Both the position numbers and the translations under genes were made by a program. A stretch of DNA of 64,000 nt from Enterococcus silesiacus (GTDB taxonomy: Bacteria > Bacillota > Bacilli > Lactobacillales > Enterococcaceae). Positions 27,378 to 38,250 of the stretch are shown here, in pieces; the stretch's first letter is position 1, and every line of letters starts with the position of its first letter. The DNA lies in the NCBI GenBank assembly GCA_001465115.1, contig CP013614.1, positions 496,001 to 560,000 on the forward strand. The letters run 5' to 3'. The notes below the pieces were generated by a model. The model was not told the DNA's origin and made no database searches. It worked only from the letters and a program-made list of their open reading frames with translations.

Positions 27378-28994
27378 GTGATGGAGAAAGTGCAGCGGTT
27401 TGGAGGAGCAATGTTTACCCCGGTCTTATTATTTTCATTTTCGGGAATTATGGTAGCGCTTGCGATTATTTTTAAAAATCCAATGATTGTTGGAAGTATT
27501 GCCAATGAGGGAACCGTTTGGTATGGTATCTGGTCTGTTTTGGAAAGTGGCGCTTGGACTGTTTTTAATCAAATGGAATTATTATTTGTCATTGGGTTAC
27601 CGATCGGGTTGGCAAAAAAAGCCAATGCTCGAGCAGCAATGGAAGCTTTTGTGATTTATCTGACCTGTAATTATTTTATTAGCAGCATGCTAGAATATTT
27701 TGGTCCGTTCTTTGGGGTTGATTTTGCCCAAGAAGTCGGTGGCGACAGTGGGATTAAACTGATTGCAGGGATCAAAACATTAGATACAGGTATTATTGGT
27801 GCTATTTTTATTTCTGCAATCGTAGTTTGGTTGCATAATCGTTATTTTGATACTAAGTTGCCAGATTTTTTAGGGATTTTCCAAGGATCATCGTTGATTG
27901 CGATTTTAGGATTTTTCGCGATGTTGCCGCTTGCTTTTCTGATTTGTCTGATTTGGCCGAAAATTCAAATGGGTATCGGTTCTATGCAGACCTTCTTGGC
28001 AAGTGCTGGAACCTTTGGGGTTTGGTTGTATACGTTTTTAGAAAGGATTTTGATTCCTACAGGATTACATCATTTCATTTACACACCGTTTGTTTTTGGA
28101 CCGGCAGTTGTTGAAAACGGCATCACGAAATATTGGATGGCTCATTTAAATGAATATGCGCAAACAACAACACCGATCAAACAGCTGTTTCCACAAGGTG
28201 GTTTTGCCTTACATGGAAACTCAAAAATCTTTGCTTCACCAGGAATCGCTGCTGCCTTTTACTTTACGGCGAAAGCTGATAAACGAAAAAAGGTGTTGGC
28301 TATTTTGATTCCTGTAACCTTGACTGCTGTGTTAGCTGGTATTACAGAACCATTGGAATTTACATTTCTATTTGTTGCACCGCCACTATTTGTTTTACAT
28401 GCTCTGTTAGCTGCTTCAATGGCTGCCACGATGTATTTCTTTGGCGTCGTTGGTGATATGGGCGGCGGGTTCATTGATTTATTGGCGAAAAACTGGATTC
28501 CGCTTTTTGCAAACCATAAAGGGATGATTTTCACTCAGTTGATTATTGGTTTGTCTTTCACCTTGATTTATTTCGTTGTCTTTCGTGCATTGATCTTGAA
28601 GTTCAACTTTGCTACTCCGGGAAGGGAAGAAGAAGATAAGGAAGTTAAATTATACAGTAAAAAGGAATATAAAGAAGCGAAAAAAGCTGGAGCGCTAGGT
28701 GACATGGCCATTGCTGGTGCAAATCAGTATACAGAGCAAGCAGCCATCTATTTAGAAGCTTTCGGCGGCAGTGAGAATATCGAGAAGGTCAATAATTGCG
28801 CAACTCGCTTGAGAATTACTGTAAAAGATGAAGGAATCGTTTCCCCTGACAGTGCCTTTAAAGAAGGTGGAGCACATGGTGTTGTGAGAAGTGGGACGGC
28901 CTTTCAAGTAATTGTCGGTTTAGACGTACCACAGGTAAGAGAGCAATTTGAAAATTTATTAGCATTAGGAAATGAACATCAAATAAATGAATAA
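27378..28994 (+). CDS. glvC: alpha-glucoside/maltose-type PTS transporter, IICB
   Basis: The protein imports and phosphorylates an alpha-glucoside, most likely maltose or a related disaccharide. The N-terminal EIIC domain (about residues 1-420) has ten hydrophobic helices and begins EKVQRFGGAMFTPVLLFSFS, very like GlvC of Bacillus. The C-terminal EIIB domain (about 455-538) has the phosphorylated Cys in NNCATRLRITV. No EIIA domain is fused, so a shared IIA must supply phosphate. AGGAGGG lies 10 bases before GTG 27378; ATG 27381 is an equally good start. The gene is followed after 21 bases by the GH4 glycosidase. Confidence 0.88.
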   Translation: MMEKVQRFGGAMFTPVLLFSFSGIMVALAIIFKNPMIVGSIANEGTVWYGIWSVLESGAWTVFNQMELLFVIGLPIGLAKKANARAAMEAFVIYLTCNYFISSMLEYFGPFFGVDFAQEVGGDSGIKLIAGIKTLDTGIIGAIFISAIVVWLHNRYFDTKLPDFLGIFQGSSLIAILGFFAMLPLAFLICLIWPKIQMGIGSMQTFLASAGTFGVWLYTFLERILIPTGLHHFIYTPFVFGPAVVENGITKYWMAHLNEYAQTTTPIKQLFPQGGFALHGNSKIFASPGIAAAFYFTAKADKRKKVLAILIPVTLTAVLAGITEPLEFTFLFVAPPLFVLHALLAASMAATMYFFGVVGDMGGGFIDLLAKNWIPLFANHKGMIFTQLIIGLSFTLIYFVVFRALILKFNFATPGREEEDKEVKLYSKKEYKEAKKAGALGDMAIAGANQYTEQAAIYLEAFGGSENIEKVNNCATRLRITVKDEGIVSPDSAFKEGGAHGVVRSGTAFQVIVGLDVPQVREQFENLLALGNEHQINE

Positions 28995-29000
28995 AAATGA

Positions 29001-30347
<1,347 letters not shown>

Positions 30348-30379
30348 AAATCGTTCGCTGTAGTTTTCCTTAGAAAATT

Positions 30380-30420
30380 CCCTTAGTATCGTTTTGATTT
30401 TTCATCCTTTATACTAAGGG
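30380..30420 (+). promoter_or_regulatory. inverted repeat upstream of the RpiR regulator gene
   Basis: Perfect 10-base arms 30380-30389 and 30411-30420 flank 21 bases. There is no T-run, so an operator or a processing/attenuation hairpin is more likely than a terminator. It lies 30 bases before the regulator gene. Confidence 0.5.
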
Positions 30421-30449
30421 AAGAACGCTAAGGAAATGAGGGGCCAGAT

Positions 30450-31223
30450 ATGAATTTAGAGACACTGATGCAAAAACACCAAAAAAGTTTAAGTGAGCTG
30501 GATTGGGCTATTTTAGGGTACGTTTTAGAAAATGAACAAGAGATTATGCAGCTTAGTATTGTTGAATTAGGGGAAAAAGTTCATAGTTCTAAATCATCGA
30601 TTTTACGTTTGACTAAAAAGTTAGGCTTTTCCGGCTATTCAGAATTTAAGTATTTTATGCGACAAGCAAAACAAAATAATATAGGGACGACAGAAACAGA
30701 CTTGATTGATCTGCAAACAAAGGATATTGAGAATACGGTTAAGCTGGCCCAACAGACAGATTTCACTTCATTAAGTCGGGCGATTCAAAATGCGAGTACG
30801 GTTTATTGTTATGCGACAGGTTACTCACAACGCAAAGTCATTGAAGAATTTTCTAAGATGTTGATGATTTGTGATAAACGCTCGATCATCATTCCAGTCA
30901 AAACAGAACTAGATATCAGTATGTCGATGATTACAAAAGAAGATATCGTGTTATTTGTCTCTTTAAGTGGAGAAACAGATGATGTTAAAGAAAATATTCT
31001 CTCTTTAAATGCACGACAGATTCCTGTTGCAGCAATCACTGCGTTCTCGCATAACTTTTTTGCAGAACATGCTCAATATGCTTATTTTTATTATTCAACT
31101 CCCTTTACGGTTTCTGGAAAAGAGCACATTGCCCAGTCCTTAGTGGGGTTAAGTGTGTTGGTTGATTTGATTTATAGAAAGTACGTTACGTATTTAAACA
31201 AACAATTTGAGGAGGAAAGGTGA
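30450..31223 (+). CDS. RpiR family sugar-phosphate-sensing regulator
   Basis: The 257-residue protein has an N-terminal RpiR winged helix-turn-helix (about 1-75: VELGEKVHSSKSSILRLTKK) and a SIS domain (about 110-240: VYCYATGYSQRK, LFVSLSGETDDVKENI) that binds sugar phosphates. It matches GlvR in position and family, so it probably controls the IICB-GH4 genes in response to the phosphorylated sugar; whether it activates or represses cannot be seen. GAGGGG lies upstream of the ATG. The stop overlaps the start of the next gene. Confidence 0.88.
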   Translation: MNLETLMQKHQKSLSELDWAILGYVLENEQEIMQLSIVELGEKVHSSKSSILRLTKKLGFSGYSEFKYFMRQAKQNNIGTTETDLIDLQTKDIENTVKLAQQTDFTSLSRAIQNASTVYCYATGYSQRKVIEEFSKMLMICDKRSIIIPVKTELDISMSMITKEDIVLFVSLSGETDDVKENILSLNARQIPVAAITAFSHNFFAEHAQYAYFYYSTPFTVSGKEHIAQSLVGLSVLVDLIYRKYVTYLNKQFEEER

Positions 31224-31672
31224 TGGCAGTCCTGTTACATCCAACTAAAATAAAGCGTTTTTTATTTGGTTATTGGTTAGCTATTCCGTTACTATTTGGT
31301 GTATATAGTTTGATTTTGGCGGCTGTCCAAAATGTTTCAGTAGGAACTATTTTTAAGAGTATCTCTAGTTTGACACTAACGAGTATTGTTGTTTTGTTGC
31401 TGTTTTTCCAATTGTTTGGACTGTATATCCTTGGTGATTCAAGCGATTGCCGTCACTCGTTATTAGGTACTTATTTAAAGTTCAGTCTAATTCAGCAATT
31501 ATGTTCATTTAATATTCCAGGATTTCTTCTGTGCCTCTTATTTTATCGAAGCTTATTGAATGCCAAAGAGGACACTAGTTTATCGAAACAAGGGCAGTGG
31601 ACGATTTATGGACTGATGGGTTTTGTAGGTTTACTGTCGATCCTGATTGTTTGGATTCGTTTATCATTATAA
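31223..31672 (+). CDS. small membrane protein of the alpha-glucoside operon
   Basis: The 149-residue protein has four predicted membrane helices (about residues 15-37, 48-70, 88-108, 128-148) and no recognised family. It starts in the TGATG overlap with the RpiR gene; GGAGG inside the regulator's last codons is its SD (ATG 31223 gives seven-base spacing, GTG 31220 only four). Overlap implies coupled synthesis with the regulator, so a role in the same sugar system is plausible but unproven. A terminator follows. Confidence 0.65.
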   Translation: MAVLLHPTKIKRFLFGYWLAIPLLFGVYSLILAAVQNVSVGTIFKSISSLTLTSIVVLLLFFQLFGLYILGDSSDCRHSLLGTYLKFSLIQQLCSFNIPGFLLCLLFYRSLLNAKEDTSLSKQGQWTIYGLMGFVGLLSILIVWIRLSL

Positions 31673-31681
31673 TATTTAGAG

Positions 31682-31720
31682 GAGTGGAGGCAGAAATTAC
31701 GACTGTTTCACTCTTTTTTT
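31682..31720 (+). terminator. probable rho-independent terminator
   Basis: GAGTG (31682-31686) pairs with CACTC (31709-31713), with further GCAG/CTG pairing inside, followed by seven T. Confidence 0.65.
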
Positions 31721-31786
31721 GGACAAAAAGTGGCAAGTGTCTACAGTTTTGTGAAAGTCTGGACAAAAGTTTTCTGAAAAAGTCAA

Positions 31787-31808
31787 TTTTAGTAGAAAAG
31801 TACTAAAA
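31787..31808 (+). promoter_or_regulatory. inverted repeat at the fba promoter
   Basis: TTTTAGTA (31787-31794) and TACTAAAA (31801-31808) are perfect arms around six bases. They cover the expected -35 position of the fba promoter. Confidence 0.55.
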
Positions 31809-31812
31809 AGTC

Positions 31813-31821
31813 TGCTAAAAT
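31813..31821 (+). promoter_or_regulatory. extended -10 element of fba
   Basis: TGCTAAAAT: TGn directly before TAAAAT (31816-31821). The -35 is weak and overlapped by the dyad at 31787-31808. Confidence 0.5.
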
Positions 31822-31831
31822 GTAACTGTTG

Positions 31832-31849
31832 GTTAAGGATATCCTTAAC
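31832..31849 (+). promoter_or_regulatory. 18-bp perfect palindrome in the fba leader
   Basis: GTTAAGGATATCCTTAAC is fully self-complementary and lies 10 bases after the -10 box, near the expected transcription start. An operator is the simplest reading. Confidence 0.55.
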
Positions 31850-31886
31850 AAATAAAGTTTTTTTAAAACTTAGGAGGAATTTTATT

Positions 31887-32753
31887 ATGCCATTAGTATC
31901 AGGAACAGAATTTCTTAAAGCAGCTCGCAAAGGCGGCTACGGTGTCGGAGGATTCAACACAAACAACCTAGAATGGACAAAAGCGATTCTTGAAGCTGCA
32001 GAAGCTAAAAAAGCGCCAGTTTTGATCCAAACTTCTATGGGTGCGGCTAAATACATGGGTGGATACCAAGTATGTTACGATTTAGTAAAAGACTTGATCG
32101 ATTCAATGGGTATCACTGTACCAGTAGCTCTTCACTTAGACCACGGTGAATATGAAGATGCATTAGAATGTATCGAAATCGGCTATACTTCAGTTATGTT
32201 TGACGGATCTCACTTACCATTCGAAGAAAACATCGAAAAAGCGAAAGATGTTGTTGCTAAAGCACACGCTAAAGGCGTTTCTGTAGAATGTGAAGTTGGT
32301 TCAATCGGCGGCGAAGAAGACGGAATCATCGGTTCTGGCGAATTAGCTGACGTACAAGAATGTGTACAAATGGTAGCAACTGGTATTGATTACCTAGCTT
32401 GCGGAATCGGTAACATCCACGGTTCATACCCAGACAACTGGACTGGATTAGCATTTGACCACTTACAAGAAATCGCTGACGCTGTTGGTGACATTCCATT
32501 AGTATTACACGGTGGATCAGGTATTCCTTTAGAACAAGTTCAAAAAGCAATCTCTATGGGCGTTTCTAAAATCAACGTGAATACAGAGTGTCAAGAAGTG
32601 TTTGCAGCAGCAACTCGTAAATACATCGAAGAAGGTAAAGACCTTGAAGGTAAAGGTTTTGACCCTCGTAAATTATTAGCACCAGGAACAAAAGCTGTGA
32701 CTGAATTAGTTGAACAACGTATCGAATGGTTCGGTTCTGCTAACAAAGCATAA
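31887..32753 (+). CDS. fba: fructose-bisphosphate aldolase, class II
   Basis: This zinc-dependent glycolytic enzyme cleaves fructose 1,6-bisphosphate to glyceraldehyde 3-phosphate and dihydroxyacetone phosphate. Catalytic and zinc residues appear in ALHLDHGEYEDALECI, CEVGSIGGEEDG, GIGNIHGSYP and LVLHGGSGIP. The length (288) is that of the Gram-positive type. The codons are typical of a highly expressed gene, and the SD is AGGAGGAA. A palindromic leader lies upstream. The order fba-murA-rho-rpmE2 follows Bacillus, without the transaldolase gene. Confidence 0.96.
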   Translation: MPLVSGTEFLKAARKGGYGVGGFNTNNLEWTKAILEAAEAKKAPVLIQTSMGAAKYMGGYQVCYDLVKDLIDSMGITVPVALHLDHGEYEDALECIEIGYTSVMFDGSHLPFEENIEKAKDVVAKAHAKGVSVECEVGSIGGEEDGIIGSGELADVQECVQMVATGIDYLACGIGNIHGSYPDNWTGLAFDHLQEIADAVGDIPLVLHGGSGIPLEQVQKAISMGVSKINVNTECQEVFAAATRKYIEEGKDLEGKGFDPRKLLAPGTKAVTELVEQRIEWFGSANKA

Positions 32754-32788
32754 TAAATGTAAGCGGCTGAGAAAAAAGCCTCTTATTC

Positions 32789-32842
32789 AAAAAAGTGTAG
32801 GATAGACTGATTTTTAGTTCAGTTCGTTCTACACTTTTTTAT
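32789..32842 (+). terminator. rho-independent terminator of fba
   Basis: AAAAAGTGTAG (32790-32800) pairs with CTACACTTTTT (about 32829-32839), with additional inner pairing and a T-run. Confidence 0.88.
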
Positions 32843-33067
32843 ACGTAACAAATAAAATAGTCAGCTGATAATAACTTTTTTACTCCTTTTTTCGGTAAGT
32901 TAGATCCAATTGAATTCAAAAATGACATAAAAACAAGTAAAAAATGAAAAATAGTTGAAAGCGAATGGCTGTTGGCTTTTTTATTGTCCTTTAATGTGTT
33001 AGAATAGTTTGGGTATATTACAAAAAAATAAAACTATTTGTTTTACATAGATAGGTGAGAATAATAA

Positions 33068-34348
33068 ATGAAAAAAATCGTAATCAATGGTAATCGTCCT
33101 TTAACGGGAGAAGTATGTATCAGCGGCGCCAAAAATAGTGCAGTTGCACTGATTCCAGCAGCTATTTTGGCTGATTCACCAGTAACATTAGATGGTGTCC
33201 CTGATATTCAAGATGTACATTCATTAATTGAAATTTTAGAAATCATGGGTGCTAAAACAACCTTTACTGACAATACACTAGTCATCGATCCAACAGAGAT
33301 CGTTTCTGTTCCAATGCCTAAAGGCAAAATCAATAGCCTACGTGCTTCCTATTATTTTATGGGTTCATTATTAGGTAAGTTTGGTGAAGGCGTTGTAGGA
33401 TTGCCTGGAGGCTGTTATTTAGGTCCGCGTCCAATTGATTTGCATATCAAAGGGTTTGAAGCGCTAGGCGCTGATGTGACAAATGAGCACGGTGCAATGT
33501 ACTTAAGAACGAAAGATGGACTGCACGGAACAAGGATTTTTATGGATATGGTTTCAATCGGTGCTACGATCAATGTCATGTTAGCCGCTGTTAAAGCAGA
33601 AGGCAAAACGATTATCGAAAATGCCGCTCGTGAACCAGAGATTATTGATGTTGCCACTTTATTGAATAATATGGGAGCAAATATTCGTGGAGCAGGGACG
33701 GATATTATTAGAATCGAAGGTGTTGAAAAGTTACACGGCTGCCGTCATTCGATCATTCCTGACCGAATTGAAGCGGGAACATACTTGGCCTTAGCTGCAG
33801 CGATGGGTGAAGGTGTAAAAGTTCGTAATGTAATTTATGAACATCTAGAAAGTTTTATTGCTAAATTACAAGAAATGGGCGTAAAAATGACGATCGAAGA
33901 AGATATGATCGAAGTTCATCCGTCTCATGACTTAAAAATGACTACAGTCAAAACATATCCTTATCCAGGTTTTGCAACAGATTTACAGCAACCAATTACA
34001 CCGTTGATGCTAAAAGCCAAAGGAACAGGTGAGGTTATTGATAGTATTTATGCGCAAAGAACAAAACATATCCCAGAACTTGTGCGCATGGGTGCCGATG
34101 CATCAATCGAAGGCAACATGATCGTGATCAACGGACCAACGCAATTACACGGGGCTGAAGTTGTTGCCTCAGACCTTAGAGCTGGTGCTTGTTTAGTAAT
34201 AGCTGGGTTGATGGCGACTGGTACAACAACAATTTATAATGTAGAATATATTTTACGTGGTTATGACCACATTATTGAAAAATTAACGGCACTTGGTGCT
34301 GATATCCAAATGATCGAAACAGAAGAAGAAATCGAGGTGGCTAAATGA
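33068..34348 (+). CDS. murA: UDP-N-acetylglucosamine 1-carboxyvinyltransferase
   Basis: It catalyses the first committed step of peptidoglycan synthesis (PEP transfer to UDP-GlcNAc). The PEP/fosfomycin-reactive Cys is in [15 protein letters not shown] near residue 117; [14 protein letters not shown] (residues 19-32) and DRIEAGTYL are other signature blocks. Position next to rho and fba identifies the second paralogue of low-GC Gram-positives (murZ/murAB/murA2 type). The last bases overlap rho by four, so the two are co-translated. Confidence 0.95.
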   Translation: MKKIVINGNRPLTGEVCISGAKNSAVALIPAAILADSPVTLDGVPDIQDVHSLIEILEIMGAKTTFTDNTLVIDPTEIVSVPMPKGKINSLRASYYFMGSLLGKFGEGVVGLPGGCYLGPRPIDLHIKGFEALGADVTNEHGAMYLRTKDGLHGTRIFMDMVSIGATINVMLAAVKAEGKTIIENAAREPEIIDVATLLNNMGANIRGAGTDIIRIEGVEKLHGCRHSIIPDRIEAGTYLALAAAMGEGVKVRNVIYEHLESFIAKLQEMGVKMTIEEDMIEVHPSHDLKMTTVKTYPYPGFATDLQQPITPLMLKAKGTGEVIDSIYAQRTKHIPELVRMGADASIEGNMIVINGPTQLHGAEVVASDLRAGACLVIAGLMATGTTTIYNVEYILRGYDHIIEKLTALGADIQMIETEEEIEVAK

Positions 34349-35637
34349 GTGACTATTTAACGATGGCGGAGCTTGAAAATAGTACGTTAAAAGATATTTA
34401 TTCTTATGCGAAAGAATTCAAGATCCCTTATTATAGTCAAATGAATAAGAAAGAGCTCTCTTTAGCTGTCATCAGAGCACAGGCTGAGAAACAAGGATTT
34501 TTCTTCATGGAAGGAATTTTGGATATTGTTTCTCAGGACGGCTATGGTTTTTTGCGTCCAATCAATTACGGACCTAGTGCAGAAGATATCTATATATCGT
34601 CTTCTCAAATTCGCCGATTTGGTCTCCGAAACGGTGACAAAGTTGCAGGAAAGGCGCGTCCTCCAAAAGAATCAGAACGTTATTACGGCTTGATGCATGT
34701 TGAAAGTGTCAATGGGAAAGATCCAGAAGAAGCAAAAGAACGCCCACATTTCCCAGCCTTAACACCGCTTTACCCCGAAAAACAAATCAAACTAGAAACA
34801 ACTCCCGGTAGATTATCAACGCGCATGATCGATATTTTTTCGCCTGTTGGTTTTGGCCAACGTGGCCTGATCGTTGCACCACCAAAAGCAGGTAAAACAA
34901 GTGTGTTGAAAGAAATTGCCAACGGCATTTCAGAAAATTATCCTGATGTAGAATTGATTCTTCTTTTAATCGATGAGCGACCAGAAGAAGTCACAGACTT
35001 AGAGCGTAGTGTAAAAGGGGATGTGGTTTCTTCAACATTTGATCAGCAACCACAAAATCATACACGTGTTTCTGAATTAGTCTTAGAACGTGCGATGCGT
35101 TTAGTTGAAGACAAACGTGATGTTGTGATCTTGATGGATAGTATTACACGTTTAGCTCGTGCGTATAATCTTGTGATTCCAGCAAGCGGCCGTACGTTAA
35201 GTGGAGGAATTGATCCAGCTGCTTTCTATAAACCAAAGCGTTTCTTTGGTGCTGCTAGAAATATTGAAGAGGGTGGTAGTTTAACGATTCTGGCCACAGC
35301 CTTAGTAGATACAGGTAGTCGAATGGACGATGTTATTTTTGAAGAATTTAAAGGAACAGGTAATATGGAGCTGCACTTGTCTCGTGATTTGGCAGACCGT
35401 CGTATTTTCCCTGCAATTGATATCAAAAAATCAGGTACGCGTAAAGAAGACTTGCTAATGTCTGCTGAGCAGCTAGAAGAAACGTGGAAGCTACGTAATC
35501 ATATGACGGGTGATTCTTTAGAATATACAGAACAATTCGTCAAATTTTTACGTAAAACTAAAAACAATCAGAAATTCTTTGAAGAATTTCACGACGTTTC
35601 ATTTGGTAGACAAGCGAAAAAAAATGCTAAAAGATAA
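34345..35637 (+). CDS. rho: transcription termination factor Rho
   Basis: This hexameric RNA helicase releases RNA polymerase. The N-terminal RNA-binding domain (about 1-125) includes [17 protein letters not shown]. The ATPase domain has Walker [13 protein letters not shown] near residue 178 and Walker [17 protein letters not shown], then [20 protein letters not shown] (Q and R loops). The 430-residue length is typical without large insertions. Start ATG overlaps the murA stop (ATGA) with GAGGTGG as SD. Confidence 0.96.
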   Translation: MSDYLTMAELENSTLKDIYSYAKEFKIPYYSQMNKKELSLAVIRAQAEKQGFFFMEGILDIVSQDGYGFLRPINYGPSAEDIYISSSQIRRFGLRNGDKVAGKARPPKESERYYGLMHVESVNGKDPEEAKERPHFPALTPLYPEKQIKLETTPGRLSTRMIDIFSPVGFGQRGLIVAPPKAGKTSVLKEIANGISENYPDVELILLLIDERPEEVTDLERSVKGDVVSSTFDQQPQNHTRVSELVLERAMRLVEDKRDVVILMDSITRLARAYNLVIPASGRTLSGGIDPAAFYKPKRFFGAARNIEEGGSLTILATALVDTGSRMDDVIFEEFKGTGNMELHLSRDLADRRIFPAIDIKKSGTRKEDLLMSAEQLEETWKLRNHMTGDSLEYTEQFVKFLRKTKNNQKFFEEFHDVSFGRQAKKNAKR

Positions 35638-35666
35638 TTGCATCGATAAACAAATCATGCTATTAT
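35638..35666 (+). promoter_or_regulatory. promoter of rpmE2
   Basis: TTGCAT (35638-35643), 17-base spacer, TATTAT (35661-35666), directly after the rho stop codon. Confidence 0.65.
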
Positions 35667-35735
35667 AGTACTGTTGTATACCGACAAAATAACTCTGATA
35701 CAGCAAATGGATCAGGGCAAAGGAGCGAAAAGACT

Positions 35736-36005
35736 ATGAAACAAGATATCCATCCAGAATATCACCCAGTTATCTTTATGGACTCAACAACTGGTTTTAA
35801 ATTTTTATCAGGTTCTACTAAGCACTCTGATGAAACAGTTGAATGGGAAGACGGAAAGACTTATCCAGTAATCCGTGTCGAAGTTACATCTGACTCTCAT
35901 CCATTTTACACTGGACGTCAAAAATTTACACAAGCAGACGGACGTGTGGACCGTTTCAACAAAAAGTATGGTATCAAAGATGCCAACGCCAATCCAGAAG
36001 CTTAA
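35736..36005 (+). CDS. rpmE2: 50S ribosomal protein L31, type B
   Basis: The 89-residue ribosomal protein begins [20 protein letters not shown] and carries [16 protein letters not shown]. It is the zinc-free form: the CxxC pair of type A L31 is absent. In Bacillus the type-B paralogue replaces type A when zinc is scarce, but here it sits at the standard rho-linked L31 locus and has its own promoter, with no visible Zur box. A terminator follows. Confidence 0.96.
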   Translation: MKQDIHPEYHPVIFMDSTTGFKFLSGSTKHSDETVEWEDGKTYPVIRVEVTSDSHPFYTGRQKFTQADGRVDRFNKKYGIKDANANPEA

Positions 36006-36022
36006 TTCAAACAGCAATGGTT

Positions 36023-36064
36023 ATAAGACCCAACTCATTTATGAGCGGGGTCTTATTTTTTTGT
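36023..36064 (+). terminator. rho-independent terminator of rpmE2
   Basis: ATAAGACCC (from 36023) pairs with GGGTCTTAT (to 36056), with inner CTCAT/ATGAG, then T-run. Confidence 0.9.
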
Positions 36065-36191
36065 TTTACGTGCAACGTGACAGAATTTTTGTAAAAGTAA
36101 ACAAAAGTAGTTTTAATTGAAAAATAAGGCTCTAAATGAATTAAAAAATGATAGAATAGTTTTAGTTGAACAATTAAAGGAGATGGAATGC

Positions 36192-37223
36192 TTGAAGGTC
36201 AGCAAAAGAAAGTTTGGCGAAACAGCAATTTTGTATTCGCTTACGAATGATAACGGTCTGACGATGAATGTCACGAACTTAGGTGCAAGGATCGTTGATT
36301 TGATCGTACCCGTTAATGGAGAAGAGCGTAATATTGTTTTAGGATTTGGATCTGAAGAAGAATATCGAACAAAAGATATGTATTTTGGCGCAACGATCGG
36401 ACGTGTTGCTGGAAGAATCAAACATGGCTCATTTTCGATTGGTGATCAAAACTATCAACTACCAGTTTCTTCTGAAAATGGTCATACATTACATGGTGGG
36501 GCCGAAAGTTTTGAGGCAAAAATTTGGGATGTTGAAGTGCAAGAGAAAAACGATCAGGTTGCTATACTATTTTCTTATGTGAGTCCTAATGGAGAAAATG
36601 GTTTTCCAGGAGAATTAAAAGCTCATGTCACGTATTCATTAACGAACAATAATGAATGGATCATCGATTATCAAGCTGAAACAGATCAACCAACGTTATA
36701 CAATCCAACAAATCATGTCTATTTTAATTTGACAGGAGATGTGACACAATCAGTTAGTGAGCATGAATTAATTGTAGACGCTGACCGATTTGCAGTGGTT
36801 GACAGTGACACAACGGTTACAGGAGAATTGCACTCTGTTGAAGAAACTCCTTTCGATTTTAGAGAATCAAAGAGCATGAATCAAGTATTTGAGACTAGTT
36901 ATGAACAAAACACTTTGGTCAACGGGTTGGATCATCCATTTCTGTTGAATCAGATAGGTTTTAATAAACCGCAAGCAATCATCACTGCACCAAAACAAGA
37001 TCTTTCTGTTGAAATGTATACTGATCGACCGGCAGTGGTCATTTTTACAGCACAGTTTGGTGAAACAGCTCCTGAAGTTAGAGGTAAAAAATTAGTTAAT
37101 CATGGTGGACTTACTTTAGAGACTCAGGTCAGTCCTGGCGCCATTGAATTTGATGGATTTGGTGATATCATTCTTTATCCCGAAACGCGATATAAAAGCC
37201 GAACAGTCTATAAAATCAATTGA
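36192..37223 (+). CDS. galM: aldose 1-epimerase
   Basis: It interconverts alpha and beta anomers of glucose and galactose. Features are NLGARIVDLIVP, HTLHGGAESFEAKIWDV with the active-site His, NPTNHVYFNLTG (second His), and the catalytic Glu in LTLETQVSPGAIEF. I choose TTG 36192 (MKVSKRKFGE) because AAAGGAG ends nine bases before it. ATG 36183 touches that SD and the TTG at 36117 would give 25 unusual extra residues. The resulting 343 residues match the family. The sugar kinase follows after 58 bases, probably one operon. Confidence 0.9.
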   Translation: MKVSKRKFGETAILYSLTNDNGLTMNVTNLGARIVDLIVPVNGEERNIVLGFGSEEEYRTKDMYFGATIGRVAGRIKHGSFSIGDQNYQLPVSSENGHTLHGGAESFEAKIWDVEVQEKNDQVAILFSYVSPNGENGFPGELKAHVTYSLTNNNEWIIDYQAETDQPTLYNPTNHVYFNLTGDVTQSVSEHELIVDADRFAVVDSDTTVTGELHSVEETPFDFRESKSMNQVFETSYEQNTLVNGLDHPFLLNQIGFNKPQAIITAPKQDLSVEMYTDRPAVVIFTAQFGETAPEVRGKKLVNHGGLTLETQVSPGAIEFDGFGDIILYPETRYKSRTVYKIN

Positions 37224-37281
37224 TGCAAAATAATTATATTTTATGCTAGTGATCTAGAAAAGACATTTAGGAGTGGCAAAA

Positions 37282-38157
37282 ATGACAGAAAAATTTTTAG
37301 GTAGTATCGAAGCAGGCGGCACAAAATTTGTATGTGGGATCGGTAATGACAAACTTGAGATTATTGAAAGAGTAAGTTTCCCCACCACGACACCTGAGGA
37401 AACCATGGCGTTAGTGATAGGTTTTTTCAAAAAATATAATGTAAAAGCAATCGGGATCGGTTCATTTGGTCCAATCGATATCCATAAAGAATCAGCTACC
37501 TACGGACACATTACCTCTACACCCAAATTAGCTTGGCAAGAATATGATTTTGTGGGGGCGATGAAAAAAGAATTTGATGTACCAATTGCTTTTACGACGG
37601 ATGTAAATGCCGCGGCTTATGGCGAGTATGTCGCTGGGAGTGGGAAAGACCTGTCTAGTTGCGTCTATTATACGATCGGCACAGGTGTGGGAGCTGGAGC
37701 TATTCAAAATGGGCGTTTTATCGAAGGGTTTAGCCATCCAGAAATGGGGCATATGATCGTGAAACGTCATTCGGAGGATCAATTTGAAGGAAGTTGTCCG
37801 TTTCACAGTGATTGTTTAGAAGGAATGGCAGCAGGTCCTGCAATTGAAAAAAGAGCTGGAAAAAAGGGGCAAGAATTAGCAGAAGAAGATCCAATTTGGG
37901 CTATTGAAGCCTACTATATTGCGCAAGCAGCTTATAATACTACATTGATGCTTTCACCAGAGGTCATTATATTTGGCGGTGGCGTAATGAAGCAGCGTCA
38001 TATGTTAGAAAAAGTTCATCATGAATTTAAGCAACTGATCAATGGCTATGTCAAAACACCACCACTAGAACAATATATTGTAACACCGAAATTAGAAGAT
38101 GATCCAGGAACAATCGGTTGTCTGGCCTTAGCTAAAAAAGAGCTTAAAGATTCGTAA
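37282..38157 (+). CDS. ROK family fructokinase/glucokinase-type sugar kinase
   Basis: This sugar kinase of the ROK family starts LGSIEAGGTKFVCGIG (phosphate-binding), has TTDVNAAAYGE with the catalytic Asp, TIGTGVGAGAI, and the zinc site HPEMGHMIVKRH...CPFHSDCLEG. The Cys/His pattern and 291-residue length are those of ScrK/GmuE-type fructokinases. No sucrose genes adjoin it, so fructose, mannose or glucose are all possible. The start is ATG 37282, eight bases after TAGGAG; GTG 37273 overlaps that SD. A terminator follows. Confidence 0.88.
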   Translation: MTEKFLGSIEAGGTKFVCGIGNDKLEIIERVSFPTTTPEETMALVIGFFKKYNVKAIGIGSFGPIDIHKESATYGHITSTPKLAWQEYDFVGAMKKEFDVPIAFTTDVNAAAYGEYVAGSGKDLSSCVYYTIGTGVGAGAIQNGRFIEGFSHPEMGHMIVKRHSEDQFEGSCPFHSDCLEGMAAGPAIEKRAGKKGQELAEEDPIWAIEAYYIAQAAYNTTLMLSPEVIIFGGGVMKQRHMLEKVHHEFKQLINGYVKTPPLEQYIVTPKLEDDPGTIGCLALAKKELKDS

Positions 38158-38160
38158 AAA

Positions 38161-38206
38161 AATAAGCAATTAGGATCTGAAAACGGTCCGGATTGCTTAT
38201 TTTTGA
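38161..38206 (+). terminator. rho-independent terminator
   Basis: AATAAGCAAT (38161-38170) pairs perfectly with ATTGCTTATT (38192-38201), flanked by A and T runs. Confidence 0.87.
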
Positions 38207-38250
38207 TTAAGCTAGGTTATCTTTGTTTAGAAGTTCCAAATTATTCAGGA

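Noticed and set aside
32955..32969. cre-like TTGAAAGCGAATGGC upstream of murA
   Set aside because: Only the left half fits the CcpA consensus; the right half does not.
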